NCBI GenBank assembly: GCA_023101725.1
Contig: JALJCO010012682.1
Location: forward strand, 1,922,001 to 1,986,000
Reading direction: 5' to 3'
Origin: Atherinomorus stipes
Lineage: Eukaryota > Chordata > Actinopteri > Atheriniformes > Atherinidae
Length of the DNA: 64,000 nt
Positions 1 to 10,490 of the stretch are shown piece after piece. Positions within the stretch are counted from its first letter, which is position 1. Each line of letters begins with the position of its first letter. Position numbers and translations under genes: made by a program. The notes under the pieces are model-generated. The model did no database searches. It was not told where the DNA came from and saw nothing but the letters and a program-made list of their open reading frames with translations.

Positions 1-63
1 CTCCATGTGGCACTGCATTAAAAACAGACATGATTCTCTTCTGGAAGTCATTGCATAGGCTCA

Positions 64-977
64 GGAATATGGAGAGTATTTTGTTTCGTTATCATTTAAT
101 TAAATAACGTAAATTTGAAACCAAAAAAGAGATTTGAGAACAAAGAAAAAGTAAGTGGCAATCAAAAAAAAAAAAAAACAGATCAAAACAAAACAGGTTG
201 CAATTGAAAAATAAAAATATGAAACAGCATATTTCTCAACTTAAATCAAAAATAATGTTTGAAGTAAAAAACAACTATTTTGCTTCTAAATCAGTCCGTT
301 TTGATTTCAAGTTTTAAAAGTTTTTTTTGTTGCAAATCAGTCCTTTTGGCTTGTAAATCCTAAAGTTTTGCTTGCGAAGTCAAGTGCACTTCACATTGCA
401 AGCAAGACTTGAAATATAGTGGCACTTGAATTATGAAAGGGAGTGTAAAATTTTGGGCTGATGGTGCCGAAATTCGCGTTTCTTTTCTATAGCCACATTT
501 CAGAGGTCAAAAACACAGTCCAGTAGTTTATACTCCTGTATGAACCAGGAATGCTGGCTGGTTAGAAATGCGCCAGTGTGTAAAATTATTTGCCACGTGT
601 GTTTGTTGACACTGGAACATCTGTAGTGAGAACGATATCCACTGGCACCATATTCAGCGGTTCATGTTCCCAGGTCGACCTAAAAGAAAGTTCCTAACTG
701 AATGTTGGGAACTTTCTCTGACTGGGCGTCCCTCTCTCACCGCCGGTGTCGCACGACCGTGACTCAACAGGCCGGTGAAAGCTGAGCGGGCTGGTCAGGC
801 AGAGCCGCCTTAAATTTTAAAATAAATATGCTGTTACATATCTTTATTTTTCAATTGTTACCTGTTTTGCTTTGATCTCAAAAAATTTTTTTTTTGATTG
901 CCACTTACTTGTTTTTGGTTTCAAATCTATTTTATCTGATTAAATGATAAAGAAACAAAATACTCTCCATACAGGAA
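64..977. mobile_element. DNA transposon with long terminal inverted repeats, non-autonomous
   Basis: Bases 64-235 and 812-977 are inverted copies of each other. Shared blocks include GGAGAGTATTTTGTTTC, TATCATTTAAT, GTAAGTGGCAATCA and CAATTGAAAAATAAA, with scattered indels. The 570-bp centre is more GC-rich and has no long ORF. Arms of about 170 bp and the small size point to a non-autonomous TIR (foldback-like) element. The exact ends and target-site duplication are unclear because the similarity fades near the window edge. The superfamily is not assigned. Confidence 0.7.
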
Positions 978-2243
978 CACTAAAGAATGACAGTCTGGAA
1001 GTGCTCCTGCATGGGCCCATGAAATGGTTCATGCAATAAACCCAGTTTGTAGTACGATCCACAAATGTAGCCCAAAACTGTCTTGCAGAGAAGAAGTGAA
1101 CCTAATCCAGAAACACTGCCATCTTCTCTGGACCAAAGTTTATTTGAAATTGGTTTCTGTTCTTTATATGAACAGCTTGTGTTTTACACCACCTTTGAAG
1201 CAAACATTTGAAATATTCATATCTGCAAGCGTTGTTTTAGGTTGTGTGATAAACAGAGTTGCAGTTCTAAACTGCAAAATGTCTCCCAAATAAGTCTGAA
1301 AACTGTTAGCTTGGCTCATATATGAGAGAAAATTCTGTTCAGCCTCATCTGTTTTTGGTTGGATGTGAATTTTATCCATCTTTATTATCTAGAGTGACCT
1401 TATTACTCATGTAATGATGTGACTAACATACTGTACTTATATTACAGTACATGAGAACACATTTGTATGAGACAATTTAACAGCCCCAAAGGATATGAAG
1501 TCTTTTTCTTTTTTTCTTTTAAAAGAAAAGAAACAGCTTCAGCAATTACATCTCTTTTGCTAAATTGTAAGACTTTTTATAAGTGGATTTTGAAAATATT
1601 TTCCCCCTTGATTATTTTCTTCAATTTCAGCTTTCAGAGTTGCTGTCATGACTGTTGGTATCCGCCTTGTTTTATCATTACATCTAATCTTGTTTGCTGT
1701 AGTTAATTTATTAGAGCAGACGGTATCTAATAAGCCAAGATGAGAAGCTGACCAATGCTCTGCGTCAGCCAGCAGCTGCTAAAAAAAGCGTATTAGCAGA
1801 TGTGACTGCAAAAGACATCAGAAAGTCTCTTTTTGCCTTGTGACTTAATCAGCTTAAATCAGCTGCTTCGGTTGTCAAGATGTCATCTGTGGATGCTGGC
1901 ATCCCATTCCTGATTGCTGATAACCACAAAAAGAGATCTCCCTGTTGTCTTTGATCACAAAATAATGAATTTGTTATCTAAAAAAAAACAAGTTATATTA
2001 TAAGATAATGACCTAAATTGATCTTAAATCACTACTCAACCTGCTCTGTTATCTTGAGATAATGAGATAATTAACTTATGATCTTGAGATTAGAGTATTA
2101 AAGAATAATACAAAGCATGTTTTTTCTGGCTTCCACAGCATATAGATATGATTTATAACTTCTGGAAGTGGATAAGTTACAAAATGTCAAGATTCTGCTA
2201 ATAACATTGAGACATAATATGTCACATATTATACATATATATA

Positions 2244-2784
2244 TATTTTTCTGGACTACAAGTCGCACTTTTGTTCATAGTTTGGCTGCTTGTGCGACTT
2301 ATATATCAAAACATATACAATTTAACATATTTCTAAGTGTTAATTCATATTGACTAACATGAGACAAGAAGTAAACATGACTGTCTAATGTCACATGATG
2401 GTGCTCTAGGCTTGTGACAATTATATTCTGCTCCAAGGGTAAAAATCCCAAAACAGCCTTATCTCAGCGAAAGGAGTTCATTTTGAACATGTTGTTGTAC
2501 TGCCTGGAACAAATCCTCAAAAACCATGATTATCCTTCTTAATTATGACATATATGATCATTTACAGGCATTAACTTTGGAATTGGAGTGATTGAGAAGT
2601 TTTAGCAGTAACAAAAAGGACACGAAAAATCTGAAAATCACCCTACTTTGCTGTTATTTAGAGCAAATGACCACGATTTATAATCCAGTGTGACTTATAT
2701 CCAGTGTGTTGTTTTCCTCTTCACGCACGCATCATTTGACTGATGGGACTTATACTCTAGAGCAACTTATAGTTCAGAAATACG

Positions 2785-2785
<1 letters not shown>
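2244..2785. mobile_element. MITE with GGACTAcAAGTCGC-type termini
   Basis: The left end reads TTTTTCTGGACTACAAGTCGC. The right end, reverse complemented, reads CCGTATTTCTGAACTATAAG, giving imperfect inverted termini about 540 bp apart. Internally, GTGCGACTTATAT and TGTGACTTATAT repeat the same theme. The GGACTATAAGTCGC terminus is a widespread fish MITE type, by my recollection. The element is bounded by TA-rich microsatellite on both sides, so its target duplication cannot be read. Confidence 0.6.
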
Positions 2786-2839
<54 letters not shown>

Positions 2840-2840
2840 G
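2786..2840. repeat. (TA)n(TG)n compound microsatellite
   Basis: About 13 TA units are followed by about 11 TG units, directly at the right end of the MITE 2244-2785. Confidence 0.95.
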
Positions 2841-3145
2841 GTGTGTAGGCGCGTTTAAGCTGCATTATGGGGACCATTTCCCATATTTTACCATCACTTT
2901 GAGGATGTTTTGACTTCGTGGGGACATTTTCCTGGTCCCCACGGGTCCAAACCCCATCTGAGGGTAAAGATTAGGTTTTAGAGATTAAGTTACAGTTAAG
3001 TTTTGGTTAGGATTAGGGCAAGGGTTAGGTTTAGGCAATCAGTTATGGGCATTAGGTTCAGGGTAAGGGGCTAGGGAATGCATTATGTCAATGGATGTAC
3101 CCCACGGGGATAGAAAACCAGACATAGTGTGTGTGTGTGTGTGTG
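2841..3145 (+). repeat. GGTTAG-rich dispersed teleost repeat, copy 1
   Basis: It contains GTGGGGACATTTTCCTGGTCC, then several TTAGG/GGTTAGG-like words, then GGTAAGGGGCTAGGGAATGC and a terminal TG run. The last third matches a second copy at 29660-29975 (GGTAAGGGGCTAAGGAATGC and the following ATTATG.CAATG). It is a common fish interspersed repeat that is typically flanked by TG microsatellites, as here. Confidence 0.65.
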
Positions 3146-4656
3146 TATACTGTATACAAATCAGTCCGGTACAAGTATGCATGTCACTGTCAAACAGTTT
3201 TAGGTGAAGTTTCTTTTTTACATTTTTTTTTTACATCCAGCAGTGTATGGTTGAAAGACTGTATATAGAACTCAGTAATTAGCTTTCTTATTTACCATCA
3301 GTGACGCTCTGTTATAGTTTTTACTGTTGCAGGTGTTCATGCGGTCCATTATCGCATTGTAGATCAGATTTTGACTGCAACTTCTCTGAATTAGATGTGT
3401 CATAACTATTGATCAAGAATCAGCAACTAAGTTAACTTTTTTGTGTAAAGTATACAGTATAAATACAGAACTGAAAATAATTATGATACGTCCCCTTTGA
3501 TTTATTGTTTTTTTTTTTTTACAAACTCAAGTGCGTCCAGTATGTTCTGAAAATAGCATTTTCAGTTAAATGCACCTCATTATCTGGTAAGTTCTGTGTC
3601 CTTAAGTTTCTCACACATTTTTTGCTGTACATTTTCTTTGACTTGGTGAAGATAGCCATAATTTGCTTTTTGATTTACATATGAACAAAACTAGCCATCA
3701 GTGCTATGGCTGGGGATTATTGCTATGAATATGCAGAGCACCACCTACAATACAAAGGCAAGGTCAAATGGCTCTGTAGAAGAATCAATCCTGCAAGAAT
3801 CTTGAAAACATCTTTTTGCATGTGGTGTAAAGAAGTAATGAAATGATAAGCTAGCACAAGCTAGAGGAGAAACCTGCATAAGCTAGAGAGAGTAGGCAGC
3901 AAGAAGCAAGGTTGAGCAAGAGCCTGTGGTGAGACTGAGCAGGCCAGGAGCAAGCCAACTAGCAAGCAGTGAGTTTCTAGTAGAATGCAATAAAAAGCAA
4001 ATACATTACTATTCAGATACATCCACCTGGATGTGACCATGTATAATGTTGCTTCAGGGCAGGTCAGGAGGTGTCATCTGCTGGCAGGCAGGGATGTGGA
4101 CAAGTCTACATTAGCATATTCATAATCCACATTCAAGAAAAAAGGATAGAGGCAAACTTCAAGCTACTCTGATCCCATTATAATTTAACTGGCACATACT
4201 GAGAATGATCATGAGCACATTGCTGTGGTGTCTTTCATAGTACTTACAATGTAATAACACAACAATTTGATTACAGGCTTCCAACACCTAAAGTAAAAAA
4301 AATCAAACACAACGAACTGCAGATGAAAACTTGAGCATTCATGCATATTTATGAAGTGTGTTGTTTGTTCCATGTATCCATCTTTTGACAGCAGTTTTGC
4401 AATTATTTATAGGTTTCATGTTTAAATGGAGCAGCAGGACTATTTCAGGCAATATCTGTTCATGAGTGCTCAACTGTTTATAAAAACAGATGGCAGAGTA
4501 GAGCTTATTTATTTTATCAGGAAAAGATAAATATAGCAGACACAGGCCCAGTGAATGATTGCTGCTTTATAATGTATGATCTTTGCTCCCTCTGTCTCAC
4601 AGTAACTGAGACAGTATCAGTGAGAACTGCGACTGATGAATGTGAGGAATGCAGGC

Positions 4657-4664
4657 TGACGTCA
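4657..4664. promoter_or_regulatory. Perfect palindromic CRE (TGACGTCA)
   Basis: The full cAMP-response element octamer lies in intron 1. One match is expected by chance in about 65 kb, so this is recorded only as a sequence match. Another occurs at 60169-60176 in the 3' UTR. Confidence 0.25.
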
Positions 4665-5939
4665 GCAGACCTACCGTGGCTTCAGTCACATGGCTAGGTA
4701 AACACAAGTAGCCATTTGGCTTGGTGTGTGTAGGAGGCACCAGGAGCTCTGATCAAAAAGATCAAGGAGCAAAGTTTTCCTTCAAGAAAGTTTTTCACCA
4801 TGTTGTTGAGTGTGAAAAAAAGAAACAAATGCTTTGTGTATTTTTACTAGGATTCCTTTCCATGTTTAAACAGCAGCCTCACAGACATGTAAGGCTACCA
4901 GTGTTTTCTTAGCTTGTGGTCAACGTTTGCGCTGTTCCAGATCTGGACTTCACATGCATAGATGCACACTTTAGCGCATGTACAGTATACACACACAGAT
5001 ATTTCGAGACCATCCATGCACAGCAGAGCTATATATTTATATAGATGCACTGCACATTTGCTGTACTGTACAGTACACTTGAATACTATACGCTGACAGA
5101 CATGTAATGCATGCACACAAAGGAACTGGCCGCCTGTTGTAAACAGACATTTATCTAAGCAAACAAACATTTGCTGACATACTGGGATTAATGCTGGTGC
5201 ACTCATTTCTTTTCTTCCAACTTATGGTTCTTTTTTATATCTTTTGAACCACATTTCAGAGCTATATCAGTAGAACTGCACTTACAGTTATTTCCACAGA
5301 GGGAATGACCTATGCAACAGTTCACACTACCAATGTTATTCTGATTTAATTTAATACAAATCTACATTAATAGTGGGGAAATTATTCTCTTCGCTCCTTC
5401 TGTCCTTGTAACGCTTTTTTTCCCCCACATTTACAGTTCACATATGTGCATGTTAGTTTAACTGGTAACTCTTGAATTCACTGTTTTAGACCAAAAGTGT
5501 GGCCCACCTCTTTAGCAATGCCAGTTGCAAAAATCTCCGAACCTTCTGTAAACATTCAGACCAAAACAGGCTTTATGATGCAAGCTTCAGGTACAGGGAC
5601 GTGCACAGGGCATGGCTCAGATTGCCTGGGCAACTGCCCGTTTGCCCTCCTTGGCTAAAATTGCCCCTCATGGGAAAAAATGGATTGAAGAAAATAATTT
5701 GAACGAATCTTTTTTAAAAAAGTCCTGTTAGTGCAGAATTTAACTTGAATAAAACTGCTATAATATATTCCAAATTAGTACTCGGAAGAGAGTAAGTTGT
5801 GAGAGTTAGGGTCCCTCTGCCTTCAAGTTTCCAGCTGTTTGTGATGCATGTCGCAGGCTTGACAGGAGCGCGCTGGTCGCGCTGTGGTGGACTGACCATC
5901 AGGAGCACTGAACTGGCTGGACTGGATATGGAAAATTTT

Positions 5940-6330
5940 TTAGAAATTCTGGGGAGTGGAAATGGGGGGGGAAAAGGGGCAAGGAGAAGAGGAAAGAAAG
6001 CAGAAATTTAAATAATAAGAAAAAAGGGGGGAGGGGCGAAAAAAAAAAAAAAAAAGGGAGGGAAGGAAGAAATAAGGGAAAAAAAAAAGAAAAAAAAAAA
6101 AAGGGAAATAATAAAAGAGGAAATAGGGGGGGGGGGAGGAAGGAAAAAAGAGAAACAGGGGGCGGAAGATAAAAAAGAAGGAGGGCACGAACGAGGGAAT
6201 CAAAAGGGGGGAAACGGGTCAAAAGGGAGGAAGGGAGAAGGAAGGCCAGGGAGAAAAAGGGGAAAAAAAAATAAAAAGATAAGGAAAAAAAAAAAGGGAA
6301 GAGGAAAAAAAAAAGATAATTTAAAAATAT
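5940..6330. repeat. Purine homopolymer block, probably low-quality assembly sequence
   Basis: About 390 bases consist almost only of A and G, with long runs of each (for example nine G at 6127 and up to eighteen A elsewhere). It is surrounded by ordinary sequence on both sides. The pyrimidine-rich minus-strand ORFs here are consequences of composition, not genes. Confidence 0.6.
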
Positions 6331-6535
6331 CGTTAATACAAAAAAAATTATATAAACAGTCCGCCAAAAGGCTCACAAGGGCATCTACCCCGCAGAAGCT
6401 CTCACAATGGAGCAAGGATGGGCAGAAACAAGCACACCCTCCTCTTAAAGGCTGCCTTCAGCTGCATACGTGCCCCCCCCCCCTTCCCGCACCTTTGCAG
6501 AAGCAAAATGGAGCGAGATCGTCAGGCCAAGAGGT

Positions 6536-6667
6536 ATGGTGGATCAAAGAGGAGTAAAAAAGAAAGAAGCACAGGCCAGAGATGCAGAATACTTCTGTAA
6601 GATAACTGACATGTTTGTCAGTGAAGCAGCAGGTGAGACAACAGAGCATCCAGCACCACCTGCTTAA
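6536..6667 (+). pseudogene. hAT-family transposase N-terminal fragment
   Basis: The open frame encodes MVDQRGVKKKEAQARDAEYF, then CKITDMFVSEAAGE and a stop. A basic KKKE-type helix followed by CKITD.F is the usual N-terminal signature of the large fish DUF4371/hAT transposases, where a lysine-rich coiled start precedes a TTF-type zinc finger. The finger, the catalytic domain and the dimerisation domain are all missing. It sits inside the hAT element 5594-7565, which supports the assignment. I recognise it by pattern only. Confidence 0.5.
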
Positions 6668-8505
6668 TAACGAGGAGCTGATGGATAAAACTTGTTAAAC
6701 AAAAGTTTAAAGCTGTAACAAAGGCTGTGGCAAATTTTAGAAGATAGCAAGATAATTCATGATATGTATGTTGCGTTCTTAGACTATATGATATTTTATT
6801 TAAAATCCCATTAAGATTTAGAACATTTTTTGTTGAACATAGCCAATGCATATAAAAATAGTGAATTAGTGAATCTGAATAGCTGGAAGTTATGGGTGGC
6901 TTTTGTATCTTTCTTTACAAAGATGGAGAAGGAGCAGCACTGTCAGCAGCAGTGAGGAATCAGAGCAGGAACCTTCAGATGCAATTTGAATAAAAAACAA
7001 ACATGCAGGTGATGCTTTTAGAATAATTTACGATTTACTTATGATGGTCAGTATGCAATTAGGTCTAGTGTTGTCTCTCCTTGTCCTGAGTCCTCCAGGA
7101 TTCAGGACAAAGAGAGACCATGAAGGAGGCAACGAAGTTCAGCAGGTGAAAGATATGAAAAAATGTCAGTAGATTAGCTAGTTTGTGTCCTTATTTGTGG
7201 ACTATTTCCATTTTAATCTAATTGCAAATGTTTATATAAATTAAAGATGAACTGCAACAAGTCTCAGGTGGAGAGGAGCAAGACAAGCCACATGGAGGGC
7301 AAGGCCAGATGGCTAAATATATGCAAAATGACACTAAAAGTAGCCTATATTTGACAGAGCTTTTGAAAAAAATTCTGTAGAACCAGAACAACATGCAAGT
7401 GCTTTTTCCTGAACTTTTAATAACATGAGAATACTGTGTGATTCATTGTTCAGAGATTTATTGTTTTAAAGTTGACGGTTAAAGACACGTTCTCTGACGG
7501 GATCAAGAGTGCCCCTTTTTTAAGTTTGAGCAACTGCCCTTAAAAAAATCCTGAGCACGTCCCTGTTCAGGTTCCAGTGAGACATGTAAGCAGCTCCATG
7601 AATCTGCAGGCTTCTGAGACCCCCAGGACTAAATGGTGGTTGAAAAGGGTTGAAAGATTTTACAACTGTGAAAATGATTCGTGGTGGCCATTATGAAATA
7701 CTCTTTTGCATCAGTTGAAAGATAAAGATTAGAAATCAGAGGTAAAAATAACAGAACTGAGTCATGTGTCTGTGTTTGTGAGCAGCCAATGCATCACTTA
7801 GCTGTGTGAAGTGTTGCTTTGCAGCAAAAGTTGAGCTTGAGAGCTACATGCAATGCATTGCTACTGTTTTGAAGGTAGGAGGTTTTACCTGAATTTGCTT
7901 TACAGTCCTTTTGTTCAGCATGTTGAAGAGACAAGAAATGTGGTCAACGAACAATGTAGCTGCACATATTTGATTCATGTACCAAAAACTGTGATCTTAA
8001 AGCATCAGGTGATTCATTTTGTAAGCTGAACATAAGAATGTTGGACTATGCAACTTTGATAAGGATAAGATGAATGAATGGGAAAATGACCAAATATTGA
8101 TTTATTGTCCTCAGAGTTTTTGTTGTTACTTTTATTTAATGTCCTAATACAAGTATGTTACATATAATGGAGATCTTTTGGCAAAAGTGTTGTTTAGTGT
8201 AGGAGATAAGAATGAAAGTGGTTCATGACCATAAAATGAGACATTTGTATTCAAAGTACTGCAGGTCACCTTCATTCTCTATTTGCCAGTCCAGTTTTGT
8301 GTTTCTACAATAGCCAAGAGAGGACAAATCAGACACTGACTTCTGCTCACAAAAGTTTAAAATTAATACAGTACCTGTAACAGTCACTTCGGGTGGTTGA
8401 CCTGTTTTCTCTCAAAGTCAGTTAAAATCAAACATCATATCATATAGGAGACGTGGGCAGAGAGCTTTATGGTAGTATAAATTGTTTATTTCTCACTAAG
8501 CCTCC

Positions 8506-8670
8506 ATGAGCCCCAATGAGGGCATCATCGAAGAAGATGGCCTTCTGTCACTCAGCCTGGAGTCTCTCTCCCCTGAGGACAACCAGCATCTCCCATATCT
8601 CTCTCCTCCTGTTTGCTTTGCTTTAAGTCAGGTTTCCAGGATGGCTATCAGCCTGACAGCCCGTTCTTAA
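8506..8670 (+). other. Small open frame of unknown status (54 codons)
   Basis: An ATG at 8506 opens a frame reading MSPNEGIIEEDGLLSLSLES, then LSPEDNQHLPYLSPPV, and ending in TAA. Codon third positions are GC-richer than the surrounding intron and the composition (Glu, Asp, Ser, Pro) looks protein-like. I do not recognise it, and there is no clear acceptor upstream. It could be an unannotated exon, a fragment of an old element or chance. Confidence 0.2.
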
Positions 8671-9936
8671 TGGCTCTGTGCTTCGTCTCACTGCGAGAAA
8701 CCCACTGGAGTGCTCCAGTGCAGGCCATCTCCTGTTTCCCCGCACCTTCATGGTCCCCACATGAGGAAACAGAGCCCTCTGGGAATCTCAGGGACAAAAC
8801 AAGCAACTCACAATTTAATGTTGGAGAGCTTTCCTTTGGGGTCGACCTCAGCCTCTTCTAGAGGATCAAGCTCTGTAATGCAAATCCTTCCACCTAAAAA
8901 GGGGAAGCAAAGCATATGCCCTCACACAGATACACCTGCTGTTTATTGGCGGCTTACTGCACGTTTATGTTTGTACATCGGTGATTTATAAAGGATGAAG
9001 GGATGTGATTTAAAGGCATTTGCTTGAGCAGGCAATTGCTGTCTGTTTGTTTACTGGAGTCCTGTGGGAATCTTGATAGGATTGTAAAAGCTGAAATAGT
9101 GGTAGATGCTTGCATGTGTGTATGGGTGTGTGTGTGTGTGTGTGTGTGTGGTCCTCTCTGATTAGCACAGACAAAACATAGAAAACAGGCCTTGCTGAGT
9201 CAGTTCAGTGAATAAAAGATGAATTAATGCATTCACTAGAGGCAGCATGCATGCACAAATTCCCATATGGCTTTCATAACATTGCCTTTGACTGAACCCT
9301 ATGTTCTCAGATTCTTATCTACCTCTGCCTGAATGATGTTACAGCAAAGCCTAAGTTGGACCCTCAAGCTAGATGAGTGTAATTTCAGAGTCAAACTCCA
9401 CATGTCATTATTGAGTCAAAATGAAAACTTTCCAGCAGTTCAGTGCGTTTTCCTCTGCTGTAATGTAAAGGTCATGTCTGCATTATTTTGTCCTTTAACG
9501 GTTCATTAACTCTAAAAAACAAAAACAAAATAAAAATCCCACTTTACGTACATTGTGTCTTTCAGAGAAATAATTGCTTCTCATACCAGCCAGACTTATG
9601 GCTTCATAAACCCATTTTACAGTGGAACTGTAAAACCCAGTCTTGTTTTTGTATTCCACTGGGTGCTACTGTACTTAAGCTATTTTCCATTGCGTGAATA
9701 ATATAAATGAACGACAAAATAGAGAAAATATGAACTGAGCCTTTTTTACCTGCTGCCTGTTACTTTCCTTCTGGCCTTCAGTAATGTAATTCATACAAGC
9801 CACAGAAAGTCCTAAAGAGATCAGTGTTATCATGTCCGCTGGCAGGATGATCAACCAGATTAATGGATGATGTCTCTCATGCTGTCCATTTCCTTTGCTC
9901 AACATGGAAGACAGAATTTCTTGTACTCTTTCATTT

Positions 9937-10071
9937 CATCCATCCATCCAGCCAGCCAGCCAGCCAGCCAGCCATCCATCCATCCATCCATCCATCCATC
10001 CATCCATCCATCCATCCATCCATCCATCCATCCATCCATCCATCCATCCATCCATCCATCCATCCATCCAT

Positions 10072-10117
<46 letters not shown>

Positions 10118-10125
10118 CGCCAGCA
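9937..10125. repeat. (CATC)n flanked by (CAGC)n compound microsatellite
   Basis: About 190 bp of perfect 4-bp units: a few CATC, five CAGC, about 27 CATC, then about a dozen CAGC. ORFs rich in HPSI or QPAS across it are artefacts of the repeat. It abuts the 3' end of a minus-strand LINE relic. Confidence 0.97.
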
Positions 10126-10490
10126 GAATAGCCCTAGACTTTCCTCTCCCCATCCAATTTTTCCAGCTCATTCAGGGGACTCCCAAGGTGTTCCCAGGCC
10201 TTCTTAGGAACATAGTCCCTCCAGCCTGTCCTTGGTCTTCCCTGGGGCCTCCTCCCAGAACACCTCACTGGGAAGGCATCCAGGAGGCATCCCAATCCAA
10301 TGCCTGAGCCACATTATCGTGCTGCTCTCCACATAAAGGAGCAGCGGCTAGACCTCAGGACCCTCCAAAATGACTAAAAGTTTTACCCAGTCTCTGAAGT
10401 AGACCCCATATACCCTCACTCATTTTGTCTGTTATTATCTACACTTTCATTCTTTCGGTCCCTTCCCACAGTGAGATCAAGAGCTTTTCT
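10126..10490 (-). mobile_element. LINE (non-LTR retrotransposon) 3' fragment
   Basis: The plus strand contains CAGCTCATTCAGGGGACTCC, GTGTTCCCAGGCC/CTTCTTAGG, GTCTTCCCTGGGGCCTCCTC, AAGGCATCCAGGAGGCATCC, GGAGCAGCGGCTAGACCTC and CATTCTTTCGGTC. This is the reverse complement of a very common fish LINE ORF2 C-terminus, recognised from memory. It is divergent and disrupted. Its 3' end (lower coordinates) runs straight into the GGCT/GGAT tail, as expected for LINEs with tetranucleotide tails. Confidence 0.7.

Larger units (their letters stand above)
5594..7565 (+). mobile_element. hAT-like DNA transposon relic with 8-bp target duplication
   Basis: The ends are CAGGGACGTGC and its exact reverse complement. 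They are flanked by TTCAGGTA (5586-5593) and TTCAGGTT (7566-7573), an 8-bp target duplication with one mismatch, which is diagnostic of the hAT superfamily. Inside is a short fragment resembling the N-terminus of fish hAT (DUF4371/ZMYM-like) transposases (6536-6667), with later pieces that may be exon remnants near 6940 and 7090-7145. The element is far too broken to be autonomous. Positions 5940-6330 are a purine-homopolymer block of doubtful quality. Confidence 0.75.

Noticed and set aside
5899..6415. Minus-strand ORFs rich in Phe/Pro/Leu
   Set aside because: They are translations of a purine homopolymer block and have no domain content.
9863..10307. Several overlapping ORFs with HPSI/QPAS repeats
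   Set aside because: They are open only because the 4-bp microsatellite has no stop codon in any frame; the ends are a LINE relic.
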